Assembly: GCF_000611645.1 (NCBI RefSeq) | Contig: NW_014012339.1 | Span: forward strand, 1 to 11,672 | Reading direction: 5' to 3' | Length of the DNA stretch: 11,672 nucleotides | From: Monoraphidium neglectum | Taxonomy: Eukaryota; Chlorophyta; Chlorophyceae; Sphaeropleales; Selenastraceae | Part shown: piece by piece, positions 1 to 9,458 of the stretch | How the letters are laid out: each line of letters opens with the position of its first letter | Numbering within the stretch: the first letter of the stretch is position 1 | The notes under the pieces: model-generated | The model's input: only the letters and a program-made list of their open reading frames with translations | What the model was told of the DNA's origin: nothing | Database searches by the model: none | Position numbers and translations under genes: made by a program

Positions 1-2329
1 GCGCGTGGGTCTGCCCCCACGAGAAAAACCTGCGCGGCTGCGGCGCCCGCGGCCCGCCCGCCGGTCGCCGGCGCGCTACCCCGACCGGCTTGACAAAAAG
101 TGACATGAGGCATACGGTTCAGCACTCTTCAAGCTGTGGTTGCGGCAAAGGTTCCAAGTGTTCCATCAGAATGTTCTCGAAAGCAAGCGGGGAAGCACGT
201 GCAGCTCACCAGCACGCCCATGGTGACGAGGGCCTCGAGGCACCTGTCGGCGTCCTTGTTGTACACCCCGTAAAACAGCTCCATCAGGCCGCCACGCACG
301 TCACCGGGGATGCGGCCCATCATGCCTGCGGTGGCATGGGTTTAGGTTTTAGGCATGGACGGGAGGACGGCGGGGGGGAGAGACAGGTGTGGGGGGGAGG
401 GGGGGTTCCGGGGGCGACACCACCAAGGCGAGAGCGGCGCCGAGGCCAGGGGTTGGGGGCATGCGAGAGGTTTGGGGGAACGCCAAGGAGTGGAGGCTGC
501 AGTCCCGAGGTCGGGCCGTCGCAAAAAAACTGTCGCCGGGCGGTTGGTCACGGGGGCAGGTGCCAGCCGCCGTTAAGCTGAGTTCAAAGGCCCAGCAAGG
601 ACAGCCGGACATGACGGGATGCGAAAAGGAGGGAGGGGAGGTGCAGTCGTCTCACCGAAATCGTAGTAGATGAGCTTGCCGGTGGAGTCCACGGCCACGT
701 TGCCGGGGTGTGGGTCCGCCTGGGGGGTGGGGCACGGGAAAAATGCGACAGACGCGCGAGGGTGGGCGGGGGAGGAGGGGAGAAAAGGGGGCCGGGAACT
801 ATGCGAATGAGACGGCCCGAAAACGGTTGCGGCCAAGCTGCGGGCCGGGACTTGCCGCAGCATTCTCACGGCACATCCCCCTGCTCGGCATGCAGGCGGC
901 AGGGCCCCCTCCGAACGCTGCACATTACTATGGGCTGCGCTCCAGACTGCTGCCAGCCGAAGCAACCCCGCAGCGCGCGGGACCGAGCAGCGGCTGAAGG
1001 GCCTGACGAGGGCGCGGCCGGCGCCGGCCCGCAGCCAGGTCGGGCGCCTGGCTGGCTTGGTAGCCCAACGGATGATTCCCCACAACTATCACATCCCCGC
1101 ACCCGATTTGCTCATGTCAACACTCCCATGGAACGCGAAATCGGCGGCACATCCCATACAGCTGCCCCGCCAAATGGGCACAGCGCCCGCCCCCCACCCC
1201 CCCAAAGAAACAAAACGAGCGGTCAACCAAAGTCAAACGCCAGGCCGCTGCACTTACGTGGAAGAAGCCGTGGGTCAGGATCTGCTGCAGGTACGACTCC
1301 ACCGCCAGCCGCGCCAGCCGCTGCCTGTCGAGCCCCATGCGGTCAATGGACGTGCCGTCGTTGATCTTGACCCCGGGGGCGTACTCCAGGACCAGCACCT
1401 CGGCGGAGCTGTACTGCCAGTACACCTTGGGCACCTGGGGGTAATCAGGCGGAAATCGGGGGGTTGGCTGGTAGGTTGAGGTTGAGTGGGCTTGACTTGA
1501 GCGCCAGAACCGTGAATTTCCGCAGCCAGCCTGCAACCTGCCTTGCCGACCCTTCACGGCCCAGCCTGGCGCACAAACCCCGTCGCACAGTCCAGCCCTA
1601 CGCACCCGGACCCAGTCCACTTTCTCAAAGTTCTTCCGGAACTCGTCGGCGTTGCGGCCCTCCAGGGTATAGTCGATCTGGGCGGTCGCGGCATCAGAAA
1701 ACAGTTGCAGTCAAAGGGTATCCCAGCGGTGTGCCGTATCGCGAGGGACGGAGGCCAGCGCGCAGGGGACGCAGGGCAGCGCGCAGGGACTCATCAGACA
1801 CGCCACAAACAGGGCAGCTGCTGAATAGGGCGTATTCGTGCTGTACACAACCGCTGCCTGCCCAGCCTTCACGGTGCGGCTAGCCCGCAACCTGACAGTG
1901 CACGCGCCCTCGAGTGCACAGCGCACGCCAGTGTGCGCCCTCTTCGCCCCCCGCGCACCTCCTGGTACAGGATGCGGCTGCACTCGTCGTAGATCGCCAC
2001 CCAGTCGCGCGCGGCGCCGTCCGTCTTCGGGTCCGCCTTCTGCAGCCACACTGCCAAAGCCCTGCGCGGCGGCGGCGGCGGCGGTTGCGACGCCAGGGGT
2101 CGGACGTTGATGCTAGTGACGTCATGGCGGTGTCAGGGAACTGCCATCAAGCTGTGGTGAGGTCTGTGCGCACGTACGCACGTGCACGCACACTCTCTCT
2201 CTCTCTCGAGCGCGCTTACACAAACACATACTTGTTGTGTTATGTCTCTGTCTCTGTCTCTGTCTCTGTCTCTGTCTCTGTCTCTGTCTCTGTCTCTGTC
2301 TCTGTCTCTGTCTCTGTGTCTCTCTCTCC

Positions 2330-2364
<35 letters not shown>

Positions 2365-4684
2365 GCACGCACGCGCACACTGTCTATCCTCAACTTTCTC
2401 GTCCTCTCTCCCCCTCGCTGCCTCTCCCTCACCAACCACCCAACGCGGCCCCGCCCCCCGCCCCCCCTTCACCGAATGTTCTTGAGGTCAATGTCAAAAA
2501 GCTCCTTGAGCCCCGGCCGCTGCACCTTCACCACCACCCGCTCCCCACTCTCCAGCTTAGCCAGGTGGACCTGCCACATTCGCCACAAATGCGTGCATTT
2601 TCAGATATTGGTAAACGGGGCTCCAAGCAGCGTCCAGGTCTCAGCCTCCTGCGTGCTGCTCCCTATCTGCGAGCTTTCTGAGGCCCAGAACCCAGGCAAA
2701 ACAAGGTGCCGCCGGAATCCCGCCGCCACGAACACTCAGCAGGCAACCGCCACGGCGACATCCGGGGGACCAGCGCCCAAAATGCGCCGCAGCTGGATTT
2801 CGCCACCGCCCGCGCGCCGCACCTGGCCGAGGCTGGCCGCTGCGATGGGTGTGGGGCTGAACTCCGCGAACACCATGTCCGGGGGCGCCCCCAGGTTGGT
2901 CTGCAGGATCTGGAGCGCCGTCTCGCTGTCAAACGGCGGCACGTTGTCCTGCGAATTTGACGCGCGGCACGGGCGCGGGGAGGGGGCGGTGAGGCGGCGC
3001 GTGGTCGGGCGCGGGGCGGGGGTGGGGGCGCCGCTCAGAGCTTCCTCCGGTTCAGTGCGCGCTGCGAACAGCGCGGCCTGCGGCGCGTCAACCGCGCCCT
3101 CCGCTCGCGGGACCCCGAGCCGCCCCTGCGTCAACCTACTGCCCCAGCTGCCGGCTGCCCCCAGGACGGGCCGCCGCTCCGGCCGCGACAGCGCCGTCCG
3201 GCAGCCGCGGGCCCCCCGAGGGTGCAGCCGCCCCCCCTCTGCCCCCGTTGAGTCACCCCACCTGCAGCTTCTCCAGCTCCCGCACAAACTCCGGCGCCAG
3301 CACGTCCACGCGCGTGCTGAACTGCTGCCCGATCTTGATGAAGGTTGGCTGGGGGATGGGATCGGCCGCGTCGAGGACAATCCCGGGGTCAGCAACCCGG
3401 AGACCTTGGCAGGCAGTCAATTTGGGGGCGCTGCAGCCGGCAACGGCTCCGCTGTTTGCAAGCTGCAGCGGCGTCGGCTGCGCGTATTCCAGGCACGGAG
3501 GCCCCCTTTGACCGTGGGGCAGGATTATCCCCTGCATGTTGATGCGTAGCAGCCGCCCACGCGCTGACTCACCCCCAGCTTGACCAGCCCCTCCCGCAGC
3601 CACACCGCCAGCTCGCTCTTGCGCGCGCTGACGGCCTCTGCCGTCATCCCCTTCTTGCCGCCCTTGTAGGTCCAGGCCTGGCCCAGCAGAAAGTACTTCA
3701 CCGCAAACGCGAACGCAAACCCCCAGATCTCGCACGTGCGCTGCAGTCCGCGGCAGCGCGGGCCGTGGGCGCGGCGGAGGGGCGGAGTGATGGTGAGGGG
3801 AGCGGCGGGTGGGTAGGCAGCAGGGGCGCCGGCCGCAGGGGGGAGGGACCTGCCTGCGCCGCTATCCCACGTCGTGGGCACATGTCGCCTTTCAAGGCGA
3901 GCAGCACGCGCGCTCCCCTCTAACCGGCCAGCTCAACTGGCCCCTCATGAGCGCCACCCGCGACAAAGCACACAATCACCGCGTGTCGACCCCAGCTGCT
4001 GCAGGGCGCTGGCCTCGCGCCAAAGCACGCTTTGTCCCGCCCTAGATGCGCGCCGACGCCCACCTGCCACACTGAGTAGGTCTTGAACTTGCTCCACCGC
4101 CCGCCCGGGTTCTTATAGGGCGTCCCCGCCGCTGTCCGCTGCCCCGACCCCGCGGCGCTCTCGGTCACCGCGGCCAGCTCCAGCTTCCCGGCAGCTTCCA
4201 TGTTCTGGTCCTCGTCGATCGTGTTGAGCAGCTTGTCACGAGCTGCGGGGGCGGGCGCGGCCTTGGCGGCAGGGGCGGCGACCGCGACGGCGGCGGCGAT
4301 GGCAGCAGCGGGCTTGCCATTGCCGTTCAGGCTGGCGGCGGCGGCCGCGGCGGGCGTGCTGCTGACATCAACACTGGCGACCACGGTGTCGACGGCGGCA
4401 ACAGCGACGGGCTTGCCATTGCCGTTGAGGCTAGCAGCAGCAGCCGGGGCTGGGACGGGCTCCCCGTTGCCATTGAGGCTGGCGGCGGCGGCGCCGTTGC
4501 CGTTAGTGGCGGCGTGGCCGTTGCCGTTGCCGTTGCTGCTGGCGGCGCCGTTGAGCTGTACGGGCACGTACTGCACGGTTACGCCGTTGCTGTCAGGGGC
4601 GGCGCTCGCGCCGTTGCCGTTGGTGGCGGGCAGCACCTCAGTCTCCACCGTCTCGGTGGCCACCGCCTGTTGCAGAGTCGTCAT
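1..4684 (-). CDS. ABC1K (ABC1/ADCK/UbiB-like) atypical protein kinase, 3' end outside window
   Basis: Ten exons join in frame: 4684-4064, 3740-3573, 3348-3262, 2948-2823, 2570-2473, 2061-1959, 1677-1606, 1434-1258, 719-656 and 325-210 (544 residues, 1632 nt). Every intron is GT-AG. ABC1 kinases are atypical kinases/ATPases found in mitochondria and plastids, where they affect ubiquinone, plastoquinone and tocopherol metabolism, plastoglobules and stress responses. Residues 1-190 are a low-complexity Ala/Asn/Gly-rich extension; the conserved part begins near residue 194 (RWSKFKTYSVWQRTCEIWGF). The downstream helical C-terminal part is missing because the gene leaves the window. I chose ATG 4684 (GCC before ATG); an in-frame ATG at 4699 adds five residues. 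The similarity I remember is closest to plant plastid ABC1Ks, perhaps the OSA1/ABC1K8 type, but the subfamily is not certain. No classic transit peptide is obvious. The family call is very secure; the substrate is unknown. Confidence 0.95.
372..414 (+). other. G-tract cluster with G-quadruplex potential in ABC1K intron 9
   Basis: Runs of 7, 7, 7 and 5 guanines occur at 372-378, 391-397, 399-405 and 410-414 on the plus strand, the non-sense strand for this gene. In the pre-mRNA the same stretch is C-rich and lies about 50-90 nt upstream of the exon 10 acceptor, so it may simply be an extended pyrimidine tract. Confidence 0.5.
656..2948 (-). other. Catalytic core of the ABC1K gene (exons 4-9)
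   Basis: Motifs, numbered from ATG 4684: the KxGQ motif lies just upstream in exon 3 (KIGQ, 268-271). Exon 4 holds the Ala-rich loop AAAS (328-331) followed by LGQ, which replaces the normal Gly loop. Exon 5 has VVVK with the ATP-binding Lys349. The ExD motif is E401-I-D403, split across exons 6 and 7, and Glu407 at the usual spacing is the likely partner of Lys349. Exons 8 and 9 join to give HGFFHADPHPGN, with catalytic Asp486 and metal-binding Asn491. Exons 9 and 10 join through a split glycine codon to give YDFGMM (Asp504). All key residues are present, so an active ATP-binding fold is expected. Two conserved motifs (ExD and the HAD loop) sit right on splice junctions, which supports the junctions chosen. 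Confidence 0.93.
2191..2380. repeat. Compound microsatellite: (CT)7, (TCTCTG)12, TC run, (AC)15, GCAC units
   Basis: On the plus strand there is a CT run at 2193-2206, then twelve perfect TCTCTG hexamers at 2245-2316, a short TGTCTCTCTCTC stretch, fifteen AC dinucleotides at 2331-2360, and GCAC-type units to 2380. All of this lies inside ABC1K intron 5 (2472-2062). Open frames across it on either strand give only Leu-Ser, Val-Ser or Arg-Asp repeats and are artefacts. Confidence 0.97.
4310..4621 (-). repeat. Asn-Gly repeat segment coding for the ABC1K N-terminal linker
   Basis: Residues 22-125 contain repeated NGNG units: NGNG near 22, SNGNGNG at 50-56, NGNG at 61-64, and three copies of AASLNGNGxP at 67-76, 83-92 and 116-125. 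The three longest copies are also clear at DNA level, about 30 nt each, at 4310-4339, 4409-4438 and 4457-4486 on the plus strand, differing by a few substitutions. The segment is probably disordered. It separates the start codon from the kinase domain. I infer growth by tandem duplication; the copies are now spaced by Ala/Val-rich sequence. Confidence 0.85.
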
Positions 4685-5513
4685 GGCACAACCAGTCATC
4701 AGTCAGGACCCAGGCATGGCAGAGAGTTCGCAAGGCGTTCGCAGAGTTTGTAACCCGGTGTAATATGTCCACTCTGAACATAAATTAAGAAGGCGCGCTC
4801 CATAGCCAGAGCGAATGGAAGCGTGCGCAGCGCGCACACGCGCACAGCAGCGCCGCGGCGCTGGTCGGACGGCGTGACACCAGATGATGCGGCAGCCCGT
4901 AGCGAGGCTCCAATTGTGTTTTACCTCGTGCAAGCGGACGTTCGTCCTCCTCCCACCCAGAATCAGGCTACCGGGCTGCCTGGTGAGGGGCCCGTGCTGA
5001 GCGCTCCTGGGGCGGAGGCCGTGGGCCACTGGGAGCGGCCTGCGGCAGGGCCGCACGGCCGGATTGCCAGCAACCCGTCCCTGCAGCATGACGCCTGGCG
5101 GTGCACCCTGGCGATTAATTGCCCGGCGCGCCTGACTGTCGCTTGTCGTGGAACAATTCAAAGATGGTGCGTACAATCAATCGTAAAATCGCAAAACGCG
5201 CCCGTTGATTCTGTGTCAGGATGAGATGGCTCCCCTTGATTCGCTTGGGTGTGGCGCACTCTCATCAAGGCCTGCACAGCTGTGACGCAAATGCACGTCG
5301 TTCTAGTGGACGTTTACCGTAAAAGTACCAGCTTGCTGCAGCCGGTGCAGCACATATGGGCGGCACGGTTGCAGGCCAAACGCCTGTGACGCCGTGTCGA
5401 TGTGCTGCCACCAGCAACCTGCCGTTTGGGTGCGGCACCGTTCAGCAGCATTGTTCGCTTGTTTGAAGCGAACATCCAGCCAGCTGACCTTGCGGGCGCT
5501 GAGGACACTGCGA
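4685..5513. other. Intergenic region between ABC1K start and CHR 3' end
   Basis: No reading frame here resembles a known protein or forms a convincing spliced gene. The part next to 4684 should hold the ABC1K promoter and 5' UTR. Two TGTAA motifs occur on the plus strand at 4749-4753 and 4759-4763, opposite in direction to both neighbouring genes. An additional upstream ABC1K exon cannot be excluded. Confidence 0.6.
4778..4790 (-). promoter_or_regulatory. AT-rich, TATA-like stretch upstream of ABC1K
   Basis: A 13-nt run almost free of G and C (TCTTAATTTATGT on the minus strand) lies about 95 nt upstream of ATG 4684 in otherwise GC-rich DNA. Position and composition fit a core promoter element, but no transcription start can be shown from sequence alone. 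Confidence 0.25.
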
Positions 5514-5518
5514 TTACA
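5514..5518 (-). terminator. Polyadenylation motif TGTAA for the CHR gene
   Basis: This is the first TGTAA on the minus strand after the CHR stop codon, read from the plus-strand TTACA. TGTAA is the usual polyadenylation signal in Chlamydomonas and its relatives. Cleavage would be expected some 10-20 nt further left, near 5495-5505. Confidence 0.6.
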
Positions 5519-6030
5519 ATATTTGTCGAGCGGAGGGTCAACACTGACGCGAATTGCGCGTGCTTGAGCAATGCTCTCATGGTGGTGCAGGTGCTGTGGG
5601 CGAAACCAGGCCGCAAGCCTATTTGAGATGAAGTAGCAAGGGGGCGCACAACCTGAGCCAATGCTCACGTGCTGCCAGCAAGAACGTTGTTGCAAATGCA
5701 CGGCATCACGCGTGCCGGGGGTTGCCAACGGGTGCAAGGGCCGGCAAGCGAGCACGCTGGACGGCGCGTAACTCCGGCGAGCGGGATGCAGGGTATCCTC
5801 AACAGATTTGTTAGAAGCAACTCGACTTGCGCTGGTTGCTGTTTGTGTTTCAAGCTCCGATAGATCCTTCATTTCCGGCCAAATCAGGGTCTCTCAACGC
5901 TCGCTCAGGCAAATGCTTGTCCCCCACGCAAACCGATGGGTCCTTCCGGCAGCCCGGCCGGCGCCGCCCCCCAAACAGCCAGTCATGCCGCAAGTAGCAG
6001 GGATGCCCACGCCGCCAGGTGTCGCGCAGT
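5519..6030 (-). other. Probable 3' UTR of the CHR gene
   Basis: This stretch of about 510 nt lies between the CHR stop codon and the first TGTAA motif. Open frames cross it on both strands (for example 5303-5872 minus), but their translations are Cys/His/Arg-rich and match no family I know. A 3' UTR of this size is normal for volvocine algae. Confidence 0.55.
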
Positions 6031-9000
6031 CTACTTCATGTGCAGGGCGCCGGCAGCCATGCCCAGCAGGCCGCCGACAATGACGACCCCCGGCTCGAAG
6101 AGCTTGAGCTGGTCCACCGCTGTGAAAGCGATGATGCCCAGGCACAGGGACGTGCTCGGGAAGGGGCTCACCTGCAGGGCACACGGTCGGATCGGGCAGA
6201 CTCGTGGGTGTATGTGGGTGGTATCGGAGGGCGGTCCGATGTGTGGAAGACGAACAGGTTGGCAAAGGGCCCGAGTGGAGCTGCCAACCGAAAGTAAACC
6301 CTCAGCATGACTGGGCCGACCAGACCCACCTGCAGGGCGCCGAGCGTGAGGGAGAAGACGGATGTGATGATCAGGCCCACGCCGGCGGCGTTAAAACCGG
6401 GCAGTGCGCGCTTGTACACCGCCCAGTTGCGGAAGGTGCCCCAGAACGGCATGATGCCGAAGATGATCTGAGGAGGGGGAAGCAGGACGGGCGTGGTGTG
6501 CGTGTGTAGGGTGCAGGCATGAGGAGTGACACGCTCGGATGCCGGGCGGCGCTCGTGCGCGGCGAGGGGAGTGCTTCGCAACGTGTGCAGGGCGTACGCA
6601 GCCAGAGAGCGAAGCACACATGGTACCGCCTGGTACATCTGCCCCCGTTCCTCACCCCTACCCAGGATGTCGCGAATTCAGGAGTGTGTGTATGTGTGTG
6701 TGCGTGTGTGTGTGTGTGCATGTGTGCGCGCCAACCACCCACCAGGATGCCGGGCATGAACAGGCCGAACCAGGCCAGCAGCGTGCCCACTATAAACACG
6801 TGCCCCGAGTTGATCGCCATGATCGCCCCAAGGTAGGCGGAAAAGTTGAAGAGCGGGCCGGGCAGCGCCTGCACGATGCCGAGGCCGGCGTAGAACTGCT
6901 TGGAGGTGACCCAGGTGTCGGGGCGGTCGGTACAGACGAGGGTCCTGGCGTCGCAGTTCTGCTGCACGACCTCTGTGTAGAGCATGGGCAGGACGACCTG
7001 GGGGACAGGGGGGAGAGGGGCAAGGGTGTCCGGCTGTTGATGCAAATGCCTCGGAACGCGAGGAGTGAGAGGTGCGAGACGTTGAGCGACCAAGGGGTCA
7101 CGGACACTGTAAATGGGCCGCCAGCCAGCCGACGCTGCGAGCCTCCTCCGGATGGGTCGCGGATGATGCGCCACGCTCGACGCGCGGCCGCGCGCGCCCC
7201 TTGGCATGCCTGTCCGCTGGCATGCGCGGCGCCGCCCCCAGCCCACCTGGCCGCCGCCATAGATGATGCTGCCGATGCGGTAGAACGCCTCCCACCACTT
7301 GAGCAGCAGCGGCGGCGACGGCAGCGAGCGCACCACCGCGATGGACACGATCAGCACAGCCACCCAGAGTGCCAGCGTGAGGCCGCCCTGCACCTTGTTG
7401 AGCCCGTGACTGCGGATCGACTCATCGTCGACCTGTTGTTAGGGTGGCGGGTGCGAGTGATCAGGGAACAAATGCACCGCAAGTTTGACCACACAATACG
7501 TGAGGCTTCAAATCGGTCAAACCGCTCTGCTGCAGATGGCTAAGACAAGGCAGTCAGGCAGCGGAGCCGGCGGCCGGCCAGCAGGCAGGCAGGCAGGCAG
7601 GTAGCCAGGCAGGCAGGCAGGCAGGCAGGCACGCAGGCAGATGAGCAGTCCCCGGCTCCCCACGCGGTCCGCGGTTGCTCACCAGGTTCTGCGGCACGGG
7701 CTCCTTGCGGAACCAGGACCAGGCCAGCGTGAGCAGACCGCCGGCGATGATGACGGCGGGGAACGTGTACGCCTGAGGCCAGTAGTAGGCCAGCACGACG
7801 GCGGCGGTGCAGATGCCGGAGCGCAGCCAGCCGGCACAGAGCTTGCCGGCCATGGCCTTGGCGGCGGACGCGACCATAGCCACACCGACGGCCGAGACGC
7901 CTGAGGGGCGGGGCGGGAGGGGGCCGCGTGGCCGGCCGCGTCGGTGGATGCGGGACGCGGGCGCAGTCCGCGCCGCGCGGCGGGCAGCCTTCATGTGTCC
8001 AGCACTGCTGTGCTGAAAAACGCCTCGACCCGCCATCCACGCACTTCCCCAAGGGCAGCGTATCGATCAGCTATGACGATCACAATCCACCGTGAGGAGC
8101 GCCCCCTCTCACCGGCGGTGAGGCCGCTGAGCACGCCCTGGGGGTTCTCCAGGTACTTGGCAGCAAACACGCCGACCGCCGTCATGATGAAGGCCCCGGG
8201 GTACTGGAACAAGATGCCGGAGATCAGGCCGCCTGCGGCCGCGCACGGGTGCAGGGGTGCATGAGTTTGCAGCGGTGGGGTGGTGGCACTTGGCGACCCA
8301 CATACCGACCGGCCGGCGCGGGGGCGGGGGGCCGGCGGCGAGGGACACCGCATGGCAGGGCTTGATTGGGGCGTGCAGCCGGGCTGAGCGCACGCGGCCG
8401 CGGCCGCAGCGAGCGCCTGGGACAAACGGAGTTATGCCGCCAGCGGGCCCGGTGGGCTGCGCGGTTTGCACCTGAGCCTGCTTGCTAACGCAAGAGCTGA
8501 AAGGTTTGCTTGCGTGCGTATGCGCCTGCGCGCACACACCCATGTGCTCAACCGCTCCATTCACGCGCACACACACCAAAACAGACACACATACGCAGCC
8601 TTTCCGCACATCAGAACACAGGTGTACCGGTGGGCACCTGCACAAACGCAAACGACCCATGCTCACACACCAGCTCCGCGCGCCCCGCACCTGGCACGCC
8701 CCTTTTGATGATGCCGATCGAGAAGGATAGCTGAGTGGACGCCGGCCCTGGCATGCACTGACACAGCGCAAACAGCTCTGCGTAGATTTCGGTGCTCATC
8801 CAGTGCAACTTGTCCACCAGGCGCTGCGGGGAAATGCGTGGGGGAGCCGGGGTGGAGGGAGGGTCCAGGACTGTGAGCGCACGTGGCGGACTGGCCCTGC
8901 TGCTGTCAGTGCCGAGCTCACTCAGGGGCGTCTGAGGATGGAAGACACACCCGCCACAACTCTGCCAGGGTTCAAGCGTAGAGACTTGAGTACAGGGGTG

Positions 9001-9458
9001 CTGGTTCGAAATGAGGGCTTCAGTCTAGAGGCCCGCGGGGCGTGAGGCGCTGGGAGGGCGTGAAAGTGCGCAGCCGACAGGCATCCCACATCCCGATGTG
9101 TGACACCCCCCAAAAGGGGCTCGCTCACCCGCTGCATGATGCCGATGTGGGCAGCAGGGCCGCCAAAAGCGGTCCATCCCAGCAGGGAGAACTGCTTGGC
9201 GATGTCCACATACGTCACGTGCTCGACGATGGCCACTGGTGCGTTTGCTGCCGCCGCGCCATCGACATCCTTGCCCGCAGCCACTGCGGCGGGCGTCTCC
9301 ACGCCCAACGCAATTTTGACATCGGCGTTGGCTCCCTTAGATTCTCCGTTGGAGCTGAGGCCACCGCGGTGGTGGAGACCTGCGGATCCCCTCGCCTCAT
9401 GATCGGCATTGGCGCCTTCGCCGGCCGCCCCTGAGGCGAAACCCTTTTGACCCGACAT
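6031..9458 (-). CDS. Chromate transporter, two-domain CHR (ChrA) family, complete
   Basis: Eight exons join in frame: 9458-9129, 8823-8691, 8232-8113, 7900-7683, 7432-7247, 6997-6743, 6467-6330 and 6171-6031 (TAG at 6033-6031), giving 506 residues, about the length of two-domain CHR proteins. CHR proteins move chromate or related oxyanions such as sulfate across membranes; the direction and substrate here are inferred only. Residues 1-80 are a hydrophilic Ala/Gly-rich tail. Domain 1 (about 82-258) has GWTAFGGPAAHIGIMQR, then CMPGPASTQLSFSIG and hydrophobic helices. Domain 2 (about 282-504) has IIYGGGQVVLPMLYTEVV, QALPGPLFNFSAYLGA and several helices, and ends GALHMK. Both halves keep the FGG/YGGG and PGP signatures. 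Intron phases are 0,1,1,0,0,0,0. I chose ATG 9458 because the frame upstream has no other ATG. Membrane location (plasma, plastid or vacuole) cannot be told. Confidence 0.95.
6684..6730. repeat. Interrupted (GT)n microsatellite in CHR intron 6
   Basis: GT dinucleotides with single interruptions (TATG, TGCG, GCAT) lie close to the donor end of intron 6 (6742-6468). In the pre-mRNA this reads as a CA tract. Confidence 0.93.
7581..7640. repeat. (GCAG/GGCA)n tetranucleotide repeat in CHR intron 4
   Basis: About fourteen GGCA-type units, interrupted by GTAGCC near 7601 and ACGC near 7631, lie inside intron 4 (7682-7433). On the minus strand the tract reads TGCC, a pyrimidine-rich repeat in the transcript. 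Confidence 0.95.
8531..8595. repeat. CA-rich low-complexity tract in CHR intron 2
   Basis: Short ACAC runs alternate with CGCG and unique bases inside intron 2 (8690-8233). It is less regular than the other microsatellites and may be an old, decayed CA repeat. Confidence 0.7.

Noticed and set aside
2182..3549. The longest open frame of the window, 455 codons on the plus strand
   Set aside because: It runs through the microsatellite as Leu-Ser repeats and then antisense to ABC1K exons 3, 4 and 5. The minus strand gives a conserved kinase across the same bases.
4200..4763. 187-codon plus-strand frame rich in Leu/Ala/Pro
   Set aside because: It is the antisense shadow of the Asn-Gly/Ala-rich first exon of ABC1K; its internal repeats mirror the NGNG units.
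5303..5872. 189-codon minus-strand frame downstream of CHR
   Set aside because: It is Cys/His/Arg-rich with no recognisable domain, and lies in the likely 3' UTR and intergenic DNA of a GC-rich genome where chance frames of this size are common.
6539..7543. 334-codon plus-strand frame
   Set aside because: It overlaps CHR exons 5 and 6 in antisense and crosses the GT repeat; no protein family is visible.
8995..9020. GGTTCGAA sequence resembling a tRNA T-loop
   Set aside because: There is no matching 5-bp T-stem, anticodon arm or acceptor stem around it, and it lies inside CHR intron 1.
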